A stretch of 64,000 nt of DNA from NCBI RefSeq assembly GCF_015207665.1, contig NZ_JADEWL010000016.1, positions 23,209 to 87,208 on the forward strand, given 5' to 3'. Position 1 is the stretch's first letter. The number at the start of each line of letters is the position of its first letter. This DNA is from Plectonema cf. radiosum LEGE 06105. GTDB lineage: Bacteria > Cyanobacteriota > Cyanobacteriia > Cyanobacteriales > Nostocaceae. Position numbers and translations under genes: made by a program. Positions 9,525-18,791 of this stretch are shown piece by piece. The notes beneath the pieces are model-generated. The model was given only the letters and a program-made list of their open reading frames with translations. It did not search any database and was not told the origin of the DNA.

Positions 9525-9695
9525 ATGACCAATAAGAAATGGGCTGTAAAACGTATTACAGTAAATCTGGCAGCACAAGAAGCGGAAAAACTGGAAAAAT
9601 ATTGCCAGCAAACTGGTAGACCAGCGACAGATGTGATTCGAGAATTAATTCGAGGATTATCAGTCTTGGAAGAAAACAAAGATGTTGCGGGGTGA
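9525..9695 (+). CDS. Small ribbon-helix-helix (CopG-like) DNA-binding protein
   Basis: 56 residues, ATG at 9525 and TGA at 9693-9695. The pattern KRITVNLAAQEAEKLEKYC followed by a GRPATDVIRELIRGL helix is a classic ribbon-helix-helix: a short beta strand with alternating R/T/N, a helix, a turn, then a second helix. Such proteins dimerise and bind operator DNA as repressors or antitoxins. No toxin gene adjoins it. It lies 170 bases upstream of crtQ in the same direction, so it may regulate that gene or itself. No strong Shine-Dalgarno is visible. Confidence 0.7.
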   Translation: MTNKKWAVKRITVNLAAQEAEKLEKYCQQTGRPATDVIRELIRGLSVLEENKDVAG

Positions 9696-9865
9696 AGAGA
9701 TAACTAAAACCAGAAAATTTCTTCATCTAGCAAATTTGCTCTAGGACGATAACTAGTTAATTTTTTTTGCACCCGGACTGGTTTTGAAGTCGAGAGTAAA
9801 GTAATAGCAAATTCCGATACCAATTCAGTTACAATCTGTAAAGATACTGAATTATTAAAAACGGA

Positions 9866-11305
9866 ATGCGAGTTGCAATCGTAGGTGCGGGACTAGCTGG
9901 TTTATCATGCGCTGTTGATTTAGCCGATGCCGGTTGTGAAATCCAGATTTTCGAGTCTCGCCCATTTGTTGGTGGGAAAGTCGGTAGTTGGATTGATAAC
10001 GATGGTAATCACGTGGAAATGGGATTACACGTATTTTTTGGGTGCTACTATCAGTTATTTGATTTGATGAAGAAGGTGGGTGCATTTGAAAACTTACGTT
10101 CAAAAGAACATACCCATCAGTTTATAAATCGAGGAGGACGAATTGGTGCTTTAGATTTTCGCTTCCTGACTGGTGCGCCCTTCAATGGATTGAAAGCTTT
10201 CTTTACTACTTCTCAACTATCGTTACAGGATAAGATCCAAAATTCTTTAGCCCTGGGGACAAGTCCAGTTGTGCGAGGTCTAGTTGACTTTGATGGTGCG
10301 ATGAAAACCATTCGCGACTTAGATAAAATTAGCTTCGCAGACTGGTTTCGTAGTCACGGTGGTAACAACGGAAGCATCGAACGGATGTGGAACCCCATCG
10401 CTTACGCTTTGGGTTTCATCGATTGTGAAAATATGTCCGCCCGCTGTATGTTGACAATATTCCAGTTATTTGCAACCAGAACCGAAGCTTCAAAACTACG
10501 GATGCTTGAAGGTTCTCCCCAAGAATACCTGCACAAGCCAATTTTGGATTACTTACAAGCGAGGGGAACCAAAATTTATACTCGTCGTCAAGTGCGAGAA
10601 ATTAAATTTAGCGAAGTTGAAGGTAAAACGCGGGTAGATGGATTAGTAGTTGCAAACGGTGATACCCAAGAAGACATAACTGCTGATGCTTATATTGCAG
10701 CTTGTGATTTACCTGGAATTACTCGTTTACTACCTTCACAATGGCGTAAATGGTTGGAGTTTGACAATATTTACAAGTTGGATGCGGTACCTGTTGCAAC
10801 CGTACAGTTACGCTTTGATGGTTGGGTGACAGAAATGCAGGATGCCGAGAAACGCTCCTCATTGCAGCAAACTGCGGGTATAGATAATTTACTGTATACC
10901 CCCGATGCCGATTTTTCTTGCTTTGCCGATTTGGCTTTAACCAGCCCTGCTGATTATTATCGCCAAGGTAGCGGTTCTTTAATGCAACTGGTACTGACTC
11001 CAGGAGACCCTTTTATCAAGAAAAGTAACGAAGAAATAGCTAAACACGTTTTAGCCCAGGTACATGAGTTATTTCCTTCTTCGCGAGAATTAAACATGAC
11101 CTGGTATAGTGTCGTTAAGCTTGCTCAGTCACTATATCGGGAAGCACCCGGAATGGATGTTTATCGTCCTTCCCAAAAAACACCCTTGGAAAATTTCTTC
11201 CTTGCGGGTAGTTACACTCAGCAAGATTATATCGATAGTATGGAAGGTGCGACAATTTCAGGAAGGCGTGCGGCGAAGGTCGTTTTGGAAAATGCCAAAA
11301 AATAG
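9866..11305 (+). CDS. crtQ: 9,9'-di-cis-zeta-carotene desaturase
   Basis: Flavoprotein that converts zeta-carotene to lycopene via neurosporene at the membrane, a core carotenoid step in cyanobacteria. 479 residues, full length. The FAD-binding GAGLAGL (residues 7-13) is followed by an acidic ESRPFVGGK. The plant-type ZDS signature [13 protein letters not shown] is present, as are [13 protein letters not shown] and a C-terminal FAD segment ending in [18 protein letters not shown] at 9866 follows ACGGA. An SRPBCC gene follows after 44 bases, an arrangement conserved in cyanobacteria. Confidence 0.97.
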   Translation: MRVAIVGAGLAGLSCAVDLADAGCEIQIFESRPFVGGKVGSWIDNDGNHVEMGLHVFFGCYYQLFDLMKKVGAFENLRSKEHTHQFINRGGRIGALDFRFLTGAPFNGLKAFFTTSQLSLQDKIQNSLALGTSPVVRGLVDFDGAMKTIRDLDKISFADWFRSHGGNNGSIERMWNPIAYALGFIDCENMSARCMLTIFQLFATRTEASKLRMLEGSPQEYLHKPILDYLQARGTKIYTRRQVREIKFSEVEGKTRVDGLVVANGDTQEDITADAYIAACDLPGITRLLPSQWRKWLEFDNIYKLDAVPVATVQLRFDGWVTEMQDAEKRSSLQQTAGIDNLLYTPDADFSCFADLALTSPADYYRQGSGSLMQLVLTPGDPFIKKSNEEIAKHVLAQVHELFPSSRELNMTWYSVVKLAQSLYREAPGMDVYRPSQKTPLENFFLAGSYTQQDYIDSMEGATISGRRAAKVVLENAKK

Positions 11306-11349
11306 CGCCTTTAACACTCTAAAGCCAAAAAGTAGGACAAATACAAAGA

Positions 11350-11817
11350 ATGAAAAACTGGTTGGAGCATACCGTACAAGTAGAGGTAGACGCTCCTATA
11401 AACGTAGTATGGGGTATGTGGTCGGATTTAGAGCAGATGCCTCGCTGGATGAAATGGATTGAATCAGTCAAAGTTCTTGAAGATAATCCAGAATTATCCC
11501 TGTGGAAATTAGATGCTGGTGGATTTCAATTTACTTGGCGATCGCGCATTCTCAAATTAGTCCCCCATCAGATAATTCAATGGGAATCAGTTGATGGTTT
11601 ACCGAATCAAGGAGCAGTGAGGTTTTACGACCGTCAAAATAGTAGTATTGTCAAACTGACCGTTGGTTATGGAATACCCGGTATCATTGGAAAAATTATG
11701 GATAACTTGTTTTTAGGACGAGTCGTAGAATCAACCCTACAAGAGAATTTAGAAAGGTTTAAGGAATACGCTCATAATTATGTTAATTCTCAAGAATATT
11801 TGAGTAATAGATTGTAA
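11350..11817 (+). CDS. SRPBCC (polyketide cyclase/dehydrase-type) protein downstream of crtQ
   Basis: 155-residue START/Bet v1-like fold protein with a hydrophobic ligand pocket. Seen: the N-terminal strand HTVQVEVDAPINVVWGMWSD, MPRWMKWIESV, and a C-terminal long helix LQENLERFKEYAHNY, all typical of cyclase/dehydrase family members. It is 44 bases downstream of crtQ on the same strand, so probably co-transcribed. It may bind a carotenoid or other lipid, but that is inference from context. Confidence 0.88.
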   Translation: MKNWLEHTVQVEVDAPINVVWGMWSDLEQMPRWMKWIESVKVLEDNPELSLWKLDAGGFQFTWRSRILKLVPHQIIQWESVDGLPNQGAVRFYDRQNSSIVKLTVGYGIPGIIGKIMDNLFLGRVVESTLQENLERFKEYAHNYVNSQEYLSNRL

Positions 11818-11849
11818 TTTTAAGCTAATTTTTAGTTACTAAAAGGCGA

Positions 11850-12089
11850 TTACCAGGTGGGGTCGCTGAATACATTAATGGTCAATTTTTCTCGTCCTGC
11901 TGGTACGGAACTGATGCAAGCACGGATGATATCTCCATCTTTTACCTCTACTGTGCAAGCGTGACAAGACCCCATTAAACAACCAGTAGGAATAAATACC
12001 CCCGCTCTATCAGCTACATCGAGTAAAGATTCTCCAATTTCGGCATCAATTTTAACATCGTCTGGCAAAAAGTGGACTTGAATGCTCAT
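11850..12089 (-). CDS. 2Fe-2S ferredoxin, plant type
   Basis: 79-residue electron carrier. The cluster cysteines sit in GCLMGSCHACTVEV plus the later ACISS, matching a C-x5-C-x2-C ... C arrangement of the ferredoxin fold. It is shorter than photosynthetic PetF and ends in DPTW, so it is more likely a specialised ferredoxin than the main photosystem I acceptor. Its partner is unknown. A heptamer array separates it from cobQ. Confidence 0.9.
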   Translation of the reverse strand: MSIQVHFLPDDVKIDAEIGESLLDVADRAGVFIPTGCLMGSCHACTVEVKDGDIIRACISSVPAGREKLTINVFSDPTW

Positions 12090-12105
12090 GTTTTAATTAA
12101 TTGAT

Positions 12106-12132
12106 AGTTGACAGTTGACAGTTGACAGTTGT
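12106..12132. repeat. Heptamer array (AGTTGAC)
   Basis: Three to four copies of AGTTGAC between the ferredoxin start and the cobQ stop. The same unit recurs at 30401-30425. Confidence 0.8.
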
Positions 12133-12169
12133 TTTATTAACTCCTAACTCCGGTGGTACTAACTCTTAA

Positions 12170-13648
12170 CTACGATAATAAAACACTTAAGTCTAAATAG
12201 CGTTCTACATTTACAGCCAGAGAATCTAAAAGTTTTTCTCTTTGTTCGCGGTAGTTGGGAACACCAGTAGGTAAAGATTTTAAACCCCGTTGCTGACGTA
12301 AGCGATTTAACCAAGCGCGTCTCCAAGGACCGTTATCAAACATACCGTGAAGATAAGTACCCCAAACGGATTGACATTTATCAACTAAGCCTAAATTAAC
12401 ATCGTCAAATAAAGCCTCGAAACCTTGAGGATTCGGACTTTGTGTTTCGATACGAGAACGTCCTTGATGAATTTCAAAACCATGAACGGGTAAACCAGCT
12501 TGAGGAAAATTAGAGGTAACTTGACGCTGACGGGCAATTTTTTGTCCGGTAATTACGCTTTTAATCGGTAATAATCCCAAACCTCCAAATCTACCAGCTT
12601 GTCCTTCTATACCTTCGGGATCGGCGATCATTTGACCTAAAATTTGGAAACCACCGCAAATTCCTAATACCGTACCACCTGCTGCTGCATAATTTTGAAT
12701 TTGCTCAGCCATTCCAGTTCTTTGCAGTAGCAATAAATCAGGTATTGTAGTTTTCGTACCTGGAAGAATTACCGCATCGGGATGTCCTAACTCATGCTTT
12801 GGACTCAAGTATTTTATCCCAACGCTAGGTTCTGATTCTAGGGGGTCAAAATCTGTAAAGTTGGCGATTCTTGGTAGCTTAATAACAGTAATATTTAGTT
12901 CCCCATTAAATTGGCGGGGTTTTCTTTCGAGTAAATCAAGGGAATCTTCAGCAGGAAATACCTGTTCCAAGTAAGGGATAACTCCCACAACTGGAATACC
13001 AGTCCTTTCTTCCAACCATTTAATTCCCGGTTCCAAAATCGAACGCTGTCCCCGGAACTTATTGATCACAATACCTTTAATTAAAGCGCGTTCTTCTGGC
13101 TCCAATAACTCCAAAGTGCCAACAACGTGAGCAAAAGCTCCACCACGCTCGATATCAACTACTAATAAAGTCATTGCATTTAAATGCTTCGCAACCCGCA
13201 TATTCGTTAAATCGCGGTGTTTGAGGTTGATTTCCGCAGGGCTACCAGCACCTTCACAAACTAATAAATCGAATTCTGTTGCCAAGTTAGTTAAGGATTC
13301 TTCAATTGCTTTCCATCCGATGTCAAAATACTGCTCGTAATAGTCTGTAGCGCTGACTTTCCCTACAGCTTTACCTTTGATAATAACCTGAGAAGTCATA
13401 TCTCCTTGGGGTTTTAGTAAAATTGGGTTCATTTCTACCAAAGGAACTACCCCCGCAGCCCAAGCTTGTACCGCTTGTGCATAACCAATTTCTCCGCCAT
13501 TGGCTGTAACATAAGCATTATTCGCCATATTTTGACCTTTAAAGGGAGCCACTCGCCAGCCGCGTCGCGATAAAATACGACAAATTGCGGCGCATAAAAG
13601 TGATTTCCCTGCGTGGGATGTTGTTCCCACCACCATAATTGCTTTCAT
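12170..13648 (-). CDS. cobQ: Cobyric acid synthase
   Basis: Glutamine-dependent amidotransferase that amidates adenosyl-cobyrinate a,c-diamide to adenosyl-cobyric acid in (pseudo)cobalamin synthesis. 492 residues, full length. The N-terminal dethiobiotin-synthase-like ATPase domain shows GTTSHAGKS (residues 8-16) and the PFKGQNMANN substrate loop. The C-terminal class I glutaminase domain has the nucleophile in LGICGGFQ and the catalytic histidine in TYLHGMFDN. It stands apart from other cobalamin genes. I see no cobalamin riboswitch upstream. Confidence 0.97.
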   Translation of the reverse strand: MKAIMVVGTTSHAGKSLLCAAICRILSRRGWRVAPFKGQNMANNAYVTANGGEIGYAQAVQAWAAGVVPLVEMNPILLKPQGDMTSQVIIKGKAVGKVSATDYYEQYFDIGWKAIEESLTNLATEFDLLVCEGAGSPAEINLKHRDLTNMRVAKHLNAMTLLVVDIERGGAFAHVVGTLELLEPEERALIKGIVINKFRGQRSILEPGIKWLEERTGIPVVGVIPYLEQVFPAEDSLDLLERKPRQFNGELNITVIKLPRIANFTDFDPLESEPSVGIKYLSPKHELGHPDAVILPGTKTTIPDLLLLQRTGMAEQIQNYAAAGGTVLGICGGFQILGQMIADPEGIEGQAGRFGGLGLLPIKSVITGQKIARQRQVTSNFPQAGLPVHGFEIHQGRSRIETQSPNPQGFEALFDDVNLGLVDKCQSVWGTYLHGMFDNGPWRRAWLNRLRQQRGLKSLPTGVPNYREQREKLLDSLAVNVERYLDLSVLLS

Positions 13649-13898
13649 AATTAACTATTATCTTTTGTTTATCGGACTTATTGAATAAAAGGATGAAGCC
13701 AAGAAATCTGAGATTGATGACCGGGTAATCGATTACACCTAATCTCAACATCAAATCTCTAATCAGTTAAACCGGGTTTCTATTCCGATTTATAAACACT
13801 TCATAAATGGAGTAGGGACTCACCTATTTATTGTTCCCCTCTTAACCTTACTCCTAACTTTTCTTGATCTAATTACCCAATTAATTTAAAAAATTAAT

Positions 13899-14273
13899 TT
13901 AAAAAGGTAATCTTAATATACGTGTTGATGCATTTTTTAGGCGATCGCCAAATGTGGGAACTGTCCAGCCCTGAACTGATGCGCTTTCTACCATTTGACG
14001 ACCTAAAGGAGTCAGACGAAAACTATCTGTAATTCCTTGTCCGTCAACTTCGCGACGCAATAAACCTACTTCAATTAACCATACCAAAGCATTATCTGCC
14101 GCTAATTCCGACAAGGGACGTTTTGTGTAGTTGTTTTTTACGCCATTACTCCCAGCAATTTCACCCATTGCTATTCGTCCTGCGAGCATCTGCTGAAATA
14201 AGCTTAAATTAAAAGGAGAACATCTGAGGGCTAGGGAAGCTCTTTTTTGGGTTTGCGAATCCACAGCAGGCAT
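13899..14273 (-). CDS. Small conserved cyanobacterial protein (resembles Npun_F0494 family)
   Basis: 124 residues, soluble, likely a winged-helix-like fold. The core TKRPLSELAADNALVWLIEVGLLRREVDGQGITDSFRLTPLGRQ reads like a MarR-type wing with helix-turn-helix. It resembles a cyanobacterial family that I recall as Npun_F0494; function unknown. DNA binding is suggested by fold only. Monocistronic, with a 250-base spacer to cobQ. Confidence 0.7.
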   Translation of the reverse strand: MPAVDSQTQKRASLALRCSPFNLSLFQQMLAGRIAMGEIAGSNGVKNNYTKRPLSELAADNALVWLIEVGLLRREVDGQGITDSFRLTPLGRQMVESASVQGWTVPTFGDRLKNASTRILRLPF

Positions 14274-14500
14274 TTTAGATATATTGATATTGTTTTTACA
14301 TACTATATTAATCGTAATATTGATTTAATTTAAACATAAATTGATAATTTACTCGATTTATCTGATTTACGCTCACTTAAAGATGGATTTTCTCTAAGAT
14401 ACAGAGCTATATTTGGGAATCAATACAGCGACACTTTGGTTATAAATTGAAAAATATAAATTGTCGCGATCGCTAAATTTTAAACAAATTAATCAAGTAG

Positions 14501-16117
14501 CTAATTATTTTTTTCGACAAGATATATGTAGTATCTTTCTTCAGCAATAATACTGTTTCTAAATTCCTTAATTTTGGTAATTTTTAACTGAGTGTTTGTT
14601 ACCTCAAGTGGCTCACTCAAGATTAAAACATTTTTTTTCAAATTATCTTTTATTGCAGAATCTACTTGATTAATTAATTTTGATTGATTTTCTAAATATA
14701 TTCTTTGTTTATTATTAAAGAAACTACCTAACTTATTATATTCTATGTAAAATATTTGTTTATCTATATAAGCAGAAATTGGCGATACTGTAGTATCTTT
14801 ACTACCGAGAATAAATTCTTCGCTTAATCCTTGTTTTTGAATAAATTCTGCTGCAACCTTACTTCTAGAAAATGGATAAGTTAAATCCATGGTATAAGCA
14901 TAAAAACCTGAAAACATCTGAACTGTTAAAATAATTGTGATAGCTTTGTTCTGATATTTTTGACAAAAATTAGTCAAATTCGTAATCTTTTGCCAACGTT
15001 TAGGAATTTTATCTGATGGATGAAAACATCTACTAATCCATATACAAGCTAAAAAGAGAAAAAATAAATGACCATGATGTCTTAATGTTCCCTGCCATTT
15101 GAACCAGGTAAACAAGAATATTGTAAAATTTCCAGATAAATATAGAAATAGAACTATCGGTTTATCGATAAATATTAAGACTGAGAATAATAGTAAAAAT
15201 AAAGATAAAAATAAAGCGACTAATGTCAGATAAGGTGAAATAAATGTAATATTTGTACTCCAAAAGTGGTATTCTAAAAAGTTAGGTATTGGCACGTAAC
15301 TATACCAAATTGACCTTAAAGTATATCCCAAACGTTTGAACAAATTTAATATTAATTCAAATTTAGATACTGTTGCAGTTTCTCCTAGATTTTGTTGTAT
15401 ATCGTTAGTTGTATCTTGTATAGCTGCTGGAAGTATTTGTAAAATTGATAATCCTATACCTAAACATAAAATTAATAAACCTATAAGTAGATTTTTTATC
15501 TGTTGGCGAGTTATGTTATTTTGATTGATTCTATATTCTCTAATCCTATCGAGAATTAGAGTAGCACTTAAGCATAAACAAATAATTAAGCCGTATACAT
15601 TGGTATTTGCTAGAAGTGCTAAAGTTAAAAATGTAGTGATATAATTTATATTTATACGAGTAAATAAATAACAAAAAATAAAAACTAATAATATTCCTAA
15701 ATTATAATTTCTACTAATTAGATTATATTCAAATAAAGAAAAATAGCTAAATGTAAAAAAGGTTTTTTGTACTAGATTAAAAGGCGATTTTTTAACGAAT
15801 ATGTAGACAATAGCAGTAGAAATCAGGATATGAAAAAACTGCATTGCAAAAGGATTGCGAGTAATTTTAGTAATCAAAAATAAACATAAATGCCATAATC
15901 CTGGATGCCCTTCATATTTTAAATTTTCATATAAATCAGTTAAGTTTGAAGCATCTCTGGCAATTAACCATGCTTGAGTTTCATCGCGCCACATTTCATG
16001 ATTGATAATGCCGATAAAACTCAAAATAAAAAATACTAATATTAGACAATTAGAATAAGTAATATATTTGGAAAAAAAGCCACGATTTTTATTGAGGCTT
16101 TTACGAGTCCTTATCAT
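14501..16117 (-). CDS. Polytopic GT-C-like glycosyltransferase
   Basis: 538 residues with about ten or more hydrophobic helices. The first extracytoplasmic loop carries MWRDETQAW (Asp45-Glu46), the acidic pair typical of GT-C enzymes that use polyprenyl-phosphate sugars, followed by GHPGLWH. The C-terminal part after the last helix is a small soluble domain. It is the last gene of a minus-strand polysaccharide block and is very AT-rich with many Ile/Asn/Lys codons. It probably adds a sugar to a surface glycan from outside the membrane; donor and acceptor are unknown. Confidence 0.75.
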   Translation of the reverse strand: MIRTRKSLNKNRGFFSKYITYSNCLILVFFILSFIGIINHEMWRDETQAWLIARDASNLTDLYENLKYEGHPGLWHLCLFLITKITRNPFAMQFFHILISTAIVYIFVKKSPFNLVQKTFFTFSYFSLFEYNLISRNYNLGILLVFIFCYLFTRININYITTFLTLALLANTNVYGLIICLCLSATLILDRIREYRINQNNITRQQIKNLLIGLLILCLGIGLSILQILPAAIQDTTNDIQQNLGETATVSKFELILNLFKRLGYTLRSIWYSYVPIPNFLEYHFWSTNITFISPYLTLVALFLSLFLLLFSVLIFIDKPIVLFLYLSGNFTIFLFTWFKWQGTLRHHGHLFFLFLACIWISRCFHPSDKIPKRWQKITNLTNFCQKYQNKAITIILTVQMFSGFYAYTMDLTYPFSRSKVAAEFIQKQGLSEEFILGSKDTTVSPISAYIDKQIFYIEYNKLGSFFNNKQRIYLENQSKLINQVDSAIKDNLKKNVLILSEPLEVTNTQLKITKIKEFRNSIIAEERYYIYLVEKNN

Positions 16118-16189
16118 TGGTGATTTTCCCTGATTTATTTAATTTGAGTGAAAATTTTGATTAAAAATACTGCAAAATCTCAAATCCAG

Positions 16190-17092
16190 TTAATTATTAG
16201 TCTGATAATTTTTTTCCCAGAAAAAGCCTGCGACACCAGCAACTTGAGAGATAAATAATAATGCAGAGAGTAACAATTTTGGCTGAGGTGTTGGTTGCGA
16301 TAAAGGATAGGTTAATAAATTCCAATAAAATGAAATTGGTTCAACTTTAATTTGTGTATCAGCGCGTTTAGCTCGGATTTGATGAAAACAAAAAGCACCG
16401 CGTCCATAATGAAAATGCTGTCGCCAGTAACTTGATAATGTCAAATTATGAGCGTGGTACACTTGGACTTCCGGCGCATAAACCATTTTATTCCCAAATT
16501 GCAGCCAGCGATCGCAAAATTCCCGGTCTTCTCCTGCTGCTAGGGGAAAAGTTGTATCAAAACCGCCAAGAGCTTGAAAGCGCTTCGATGGTAAGGCAAA
16601 ATTATTAGACGCGAAAAAGTTTGAACGTTTGGCACCTAAATTGTAATAATTATATAAATAATCAATTAGTACTTGACTAGTGGTTGAATAAAGATTATCG
16701 GGAAGAGCATTTAACGTTTTACCACCGATCATACTATCTGGGTCTGTAATAAAACGTGCTGCTAATTTGTTTAACCAATCCGGAAGGGGTTTACAGTCAT
16801 CGTCGGTAAAAGCGAGGAAATCTCCTTTTGCAAGTTTAGCACCAGTATTACGAGCGCTAGCCGGACCAGCATTTTTTTGTTTGAACAGCGTGATTTTTAA
16901 TTGATTGTGGAAACGCTCTACTACTGGTTCTAGCGACATTTTACTACCATCATCAACCACCACAACTTCAAAGCGATCGCGGGGATATTCCAACTTAGTC
17001 AAAGATTCCAGACACTGAGTAAGTCGTTCGGGACGGTTATAAGTTGGGATAACGATTGAAATAAATGGGTTTGATTGATTAATGTTGTTCAT
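16190..17092 (-). CDS. GT2 family glycosyltransferase
   Basis: 300 residues. GT-A fold: ISIVIPTYNRPERL at the N-terminus, VVVVDDGSK (first acidic motif), DFLAFTDDDCKPLP (DxD metal/nucleotide-sugar site) and GEDREFCDRW (catalytic ED region). One weak hydrophobic segment lies at the C-terminus. Probably transfers a sugar from a nucleotide donor on the cytoplasmic face. It sits 48 bases downstream of the flippase gene, consistent with one operon. Confidence 0.9.
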   Translation of the reverse strand: MNNINQSNPFISIVIPTYNRPERLTQCLESLTKLEYPRDRFEVVVVDDGSKMSLEPVVERFHNQLKITLFKQKNAGPASARNTGAKLAKGDFLAFTDDDCKPLPDWLNKLAARFITDPDSMIGGKTLNALPDNLYSTTSQVLIDYLYNYYNLGAKRSNFFASNNFALPSKRFQALGGFDTTFPLAAGEDREFCDRWLQFGNKMVYAPEVQVYHAHNLTLSSYWRQHFHYGRGAFCFHQIRAKRADTQIKVEPISFYWNLLTYPLSQPTPQPKLLLSALLFISQVAGVAGFFWEKNYQTNN

Positions 17093-17140
17093 CTTGTTGA
17101 TGTTTTTGATATTTTTGATATTTGCAAATTAATGAGATTT

Positions 17141-18637
17141 TTAACGCAATTGTTTTAAGTTTTGCAAGACTTCCATGATTGATTTTCTACCTTCAGGAAG
17201 CACGAACCACAATAATATATAGTTAAGGCAAAAAATCATAAAACTAACTGATAAAGTCATAATTAAGTTGTCAAAATTAGGCAATACTTGTTTGCACAGA
17301 TAAAGGACAACTGCTGCACTAATTGAAGAAAACGCTGGACAAGCGATTGCTGATAAAAAATCTTTCCCAGTCAGAGGTGATGTTTTTAAACAAAAAGCTA
17401 CTGATGGATAAGTCAATAAACAAATCCCGATAGTGTAACCAGTTGCAACACCAAAAGCCCCCCATTGCGAACCGATTACCACACCCGCGATCGCAATGGG
17501 TGTATGAATCAATCCCCAGCGAAATTGCTGCTGTGTCTGGCCTGCGGATACATAAAGCCATTTTGTCACTCGGTACATACTACCGACGAATACCGCCACA
17601 CTCAGCATTCTAAATAAAGGAACAGCCCCTAGCCATTGATTTCCTAACAGTAATAGAATTATATTTTGAGCTTCAACAAAGGAAAATGCTAAAGCTGGCA
17701 TACACAAAGCAAATAGTAACATTAAACCTTTGCGGCAGTAGCTACGGTATAAATTTGTGTCGTGGAGCGTGCGGCTAAAACTAGAAACTGCAACGTCAAA
17801 AAGTGGAAAATAAACCTGTTCAAAAGAAAAATAAGCCCATTTATAAGCAACTTGATAAAGTCCCAAGGCTGCAGCTCCACTCAAGTAACCAATTAGTATC
17901 CGGTCTAATTGCATACCGATACGCATGAGAAAGCGAAATCCAGTTAGATGCGCTCCGTAAGAAAACATTGCCTGGAAATCAGCGTTTGTTTTTTTATTTG
18001 TAATGTATTTTTCCGGTCGCCAAGGACAAATGATTAAATAAGCGATGCTTTGGATCAATTGCATCACAACCAACTGCAAGACCAAAGCCCAATAACCCCA
18101 ACCGACAATAGCCGCACCAATTGCGATCGCAGCAGACACAACCAAGGAAACAACTTCAATTGTTGTCAGTATACCAAAATGCATCTGTCGCTTTAACAGT
18201 GACTTATGCACGAATGTCAAACAAACTGCGAGAAAACCAAAGGTCATGAGAAGGGTAATTCCGATTAACTCCTGTTCTCCATAAAAGCGAGCAAGAATCG
18301 GAGCCATGATGAGCATCAAGCCAACAATTACGGTGTTGACTTTCAACGACAGCCAAAAGCTAGCACTAAGTTGCTGATTATCGAGTTCTTCCCGTTGTAC
18401 GGTAGCAGTTTCTAAACCAAAATTACTCAAACTGTCAGCAAAAGACAGCAAAGGCATTACCATGGCAACTAGACCGAAGTCTGTTGGTGTTAAAATTCGA
18501 GCCAGTATCGCTGTTGAAGCAATTCCCACAGCTAGTTTTACTGGTTGAGCAGCAAAGTTAATTAAACCAGATAAAAGTGACCGACGCTTCAAGTCGGAAC
18601 GGAGGGTATCGATGTTTAATTGACGATTGAATTTCAT
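17141..18637 (-). CDS. Wzx-type polysaccharide flippase
   Basis: 498 residues with 12-14 predicted membrane helices, of the MATE/MOP superfamily polysaccharide-export branch. The N-terminal LINFAAQPVKLAVGIASTAILARILTP, DFGLVAMVMPLLSF and the mid-protein RIGMQLDRILIGYLSG are typical of lipopolysaccharide/exopolysaccharide flippases that move undecaprenyl-linked repeat units across the inner membrane. It sits within a glycosyltransferase block, which fits a Wzx/Wzy-type pathway. I see no obvious Wzy polymerase, though one of the GT-C-like proteins might be one. Confidence 0.9.
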   Translation of the reverse strand: MKFNRQLNIDTLRSDLKRRSLLSGLINFAAQPVKLAVGIASTAILARILTPTDFGLVAMVMPLLSFADSLSNFGLETATVQREELDNQQLSASFWLSLKVNTVIVGLMLIMAPILARFYGEQELIGITLLMTFGFLAVCLTFVHKSLLKRQMHFGILTTIEVVSLVVSAAIAIGAAIVGWGYWALVLQLVVMQLIQSIAYLIICPWRPEKYITNKKTNADFQAMFSYGAHLTGFRFLMRIGMQLDRILIGYLSGAAALGLYQVAYKWAYFSFEQVYFPLFDVAVSSFSRTLHDTNLYRSYCRKGLMLLFALCMPALAFSFVEAQNIILLLLGNQWLGAVPLFRMLSVAVFVGSMYRVTKWLYVSAGQTQQQFRWGLIHTPIAIAGVVIGSQWGAFGVATGYTIGICLLTYPSVAFCLKTSPLTGKDFLSAIACPAFSSISAAVVLYLCKQVLPNFDNLIMTLSVSFMIFCLNYILLWFVLPEGRKSIMEVLQNLKQLR

Positions 18638-18791
18638 ATTTAAAATCCCTCCGTTGCGGATATTTTATACTTTATCAACAGAATTTGAGTTTTTCAGATC
18701 AATATCCTTAACCCAACACAACAGTTGTAAAAACCCGACTTCTCACCCAACGGAAAGAATTAAGATACCAGGATTTTCTATTCCCAGTTCC

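Noticed and set aside
13649..13898. Cobalamin riboswitch ahead of cobQ
   Set aside because: I searched for the B12-box wording and the long paired leader and found neither.
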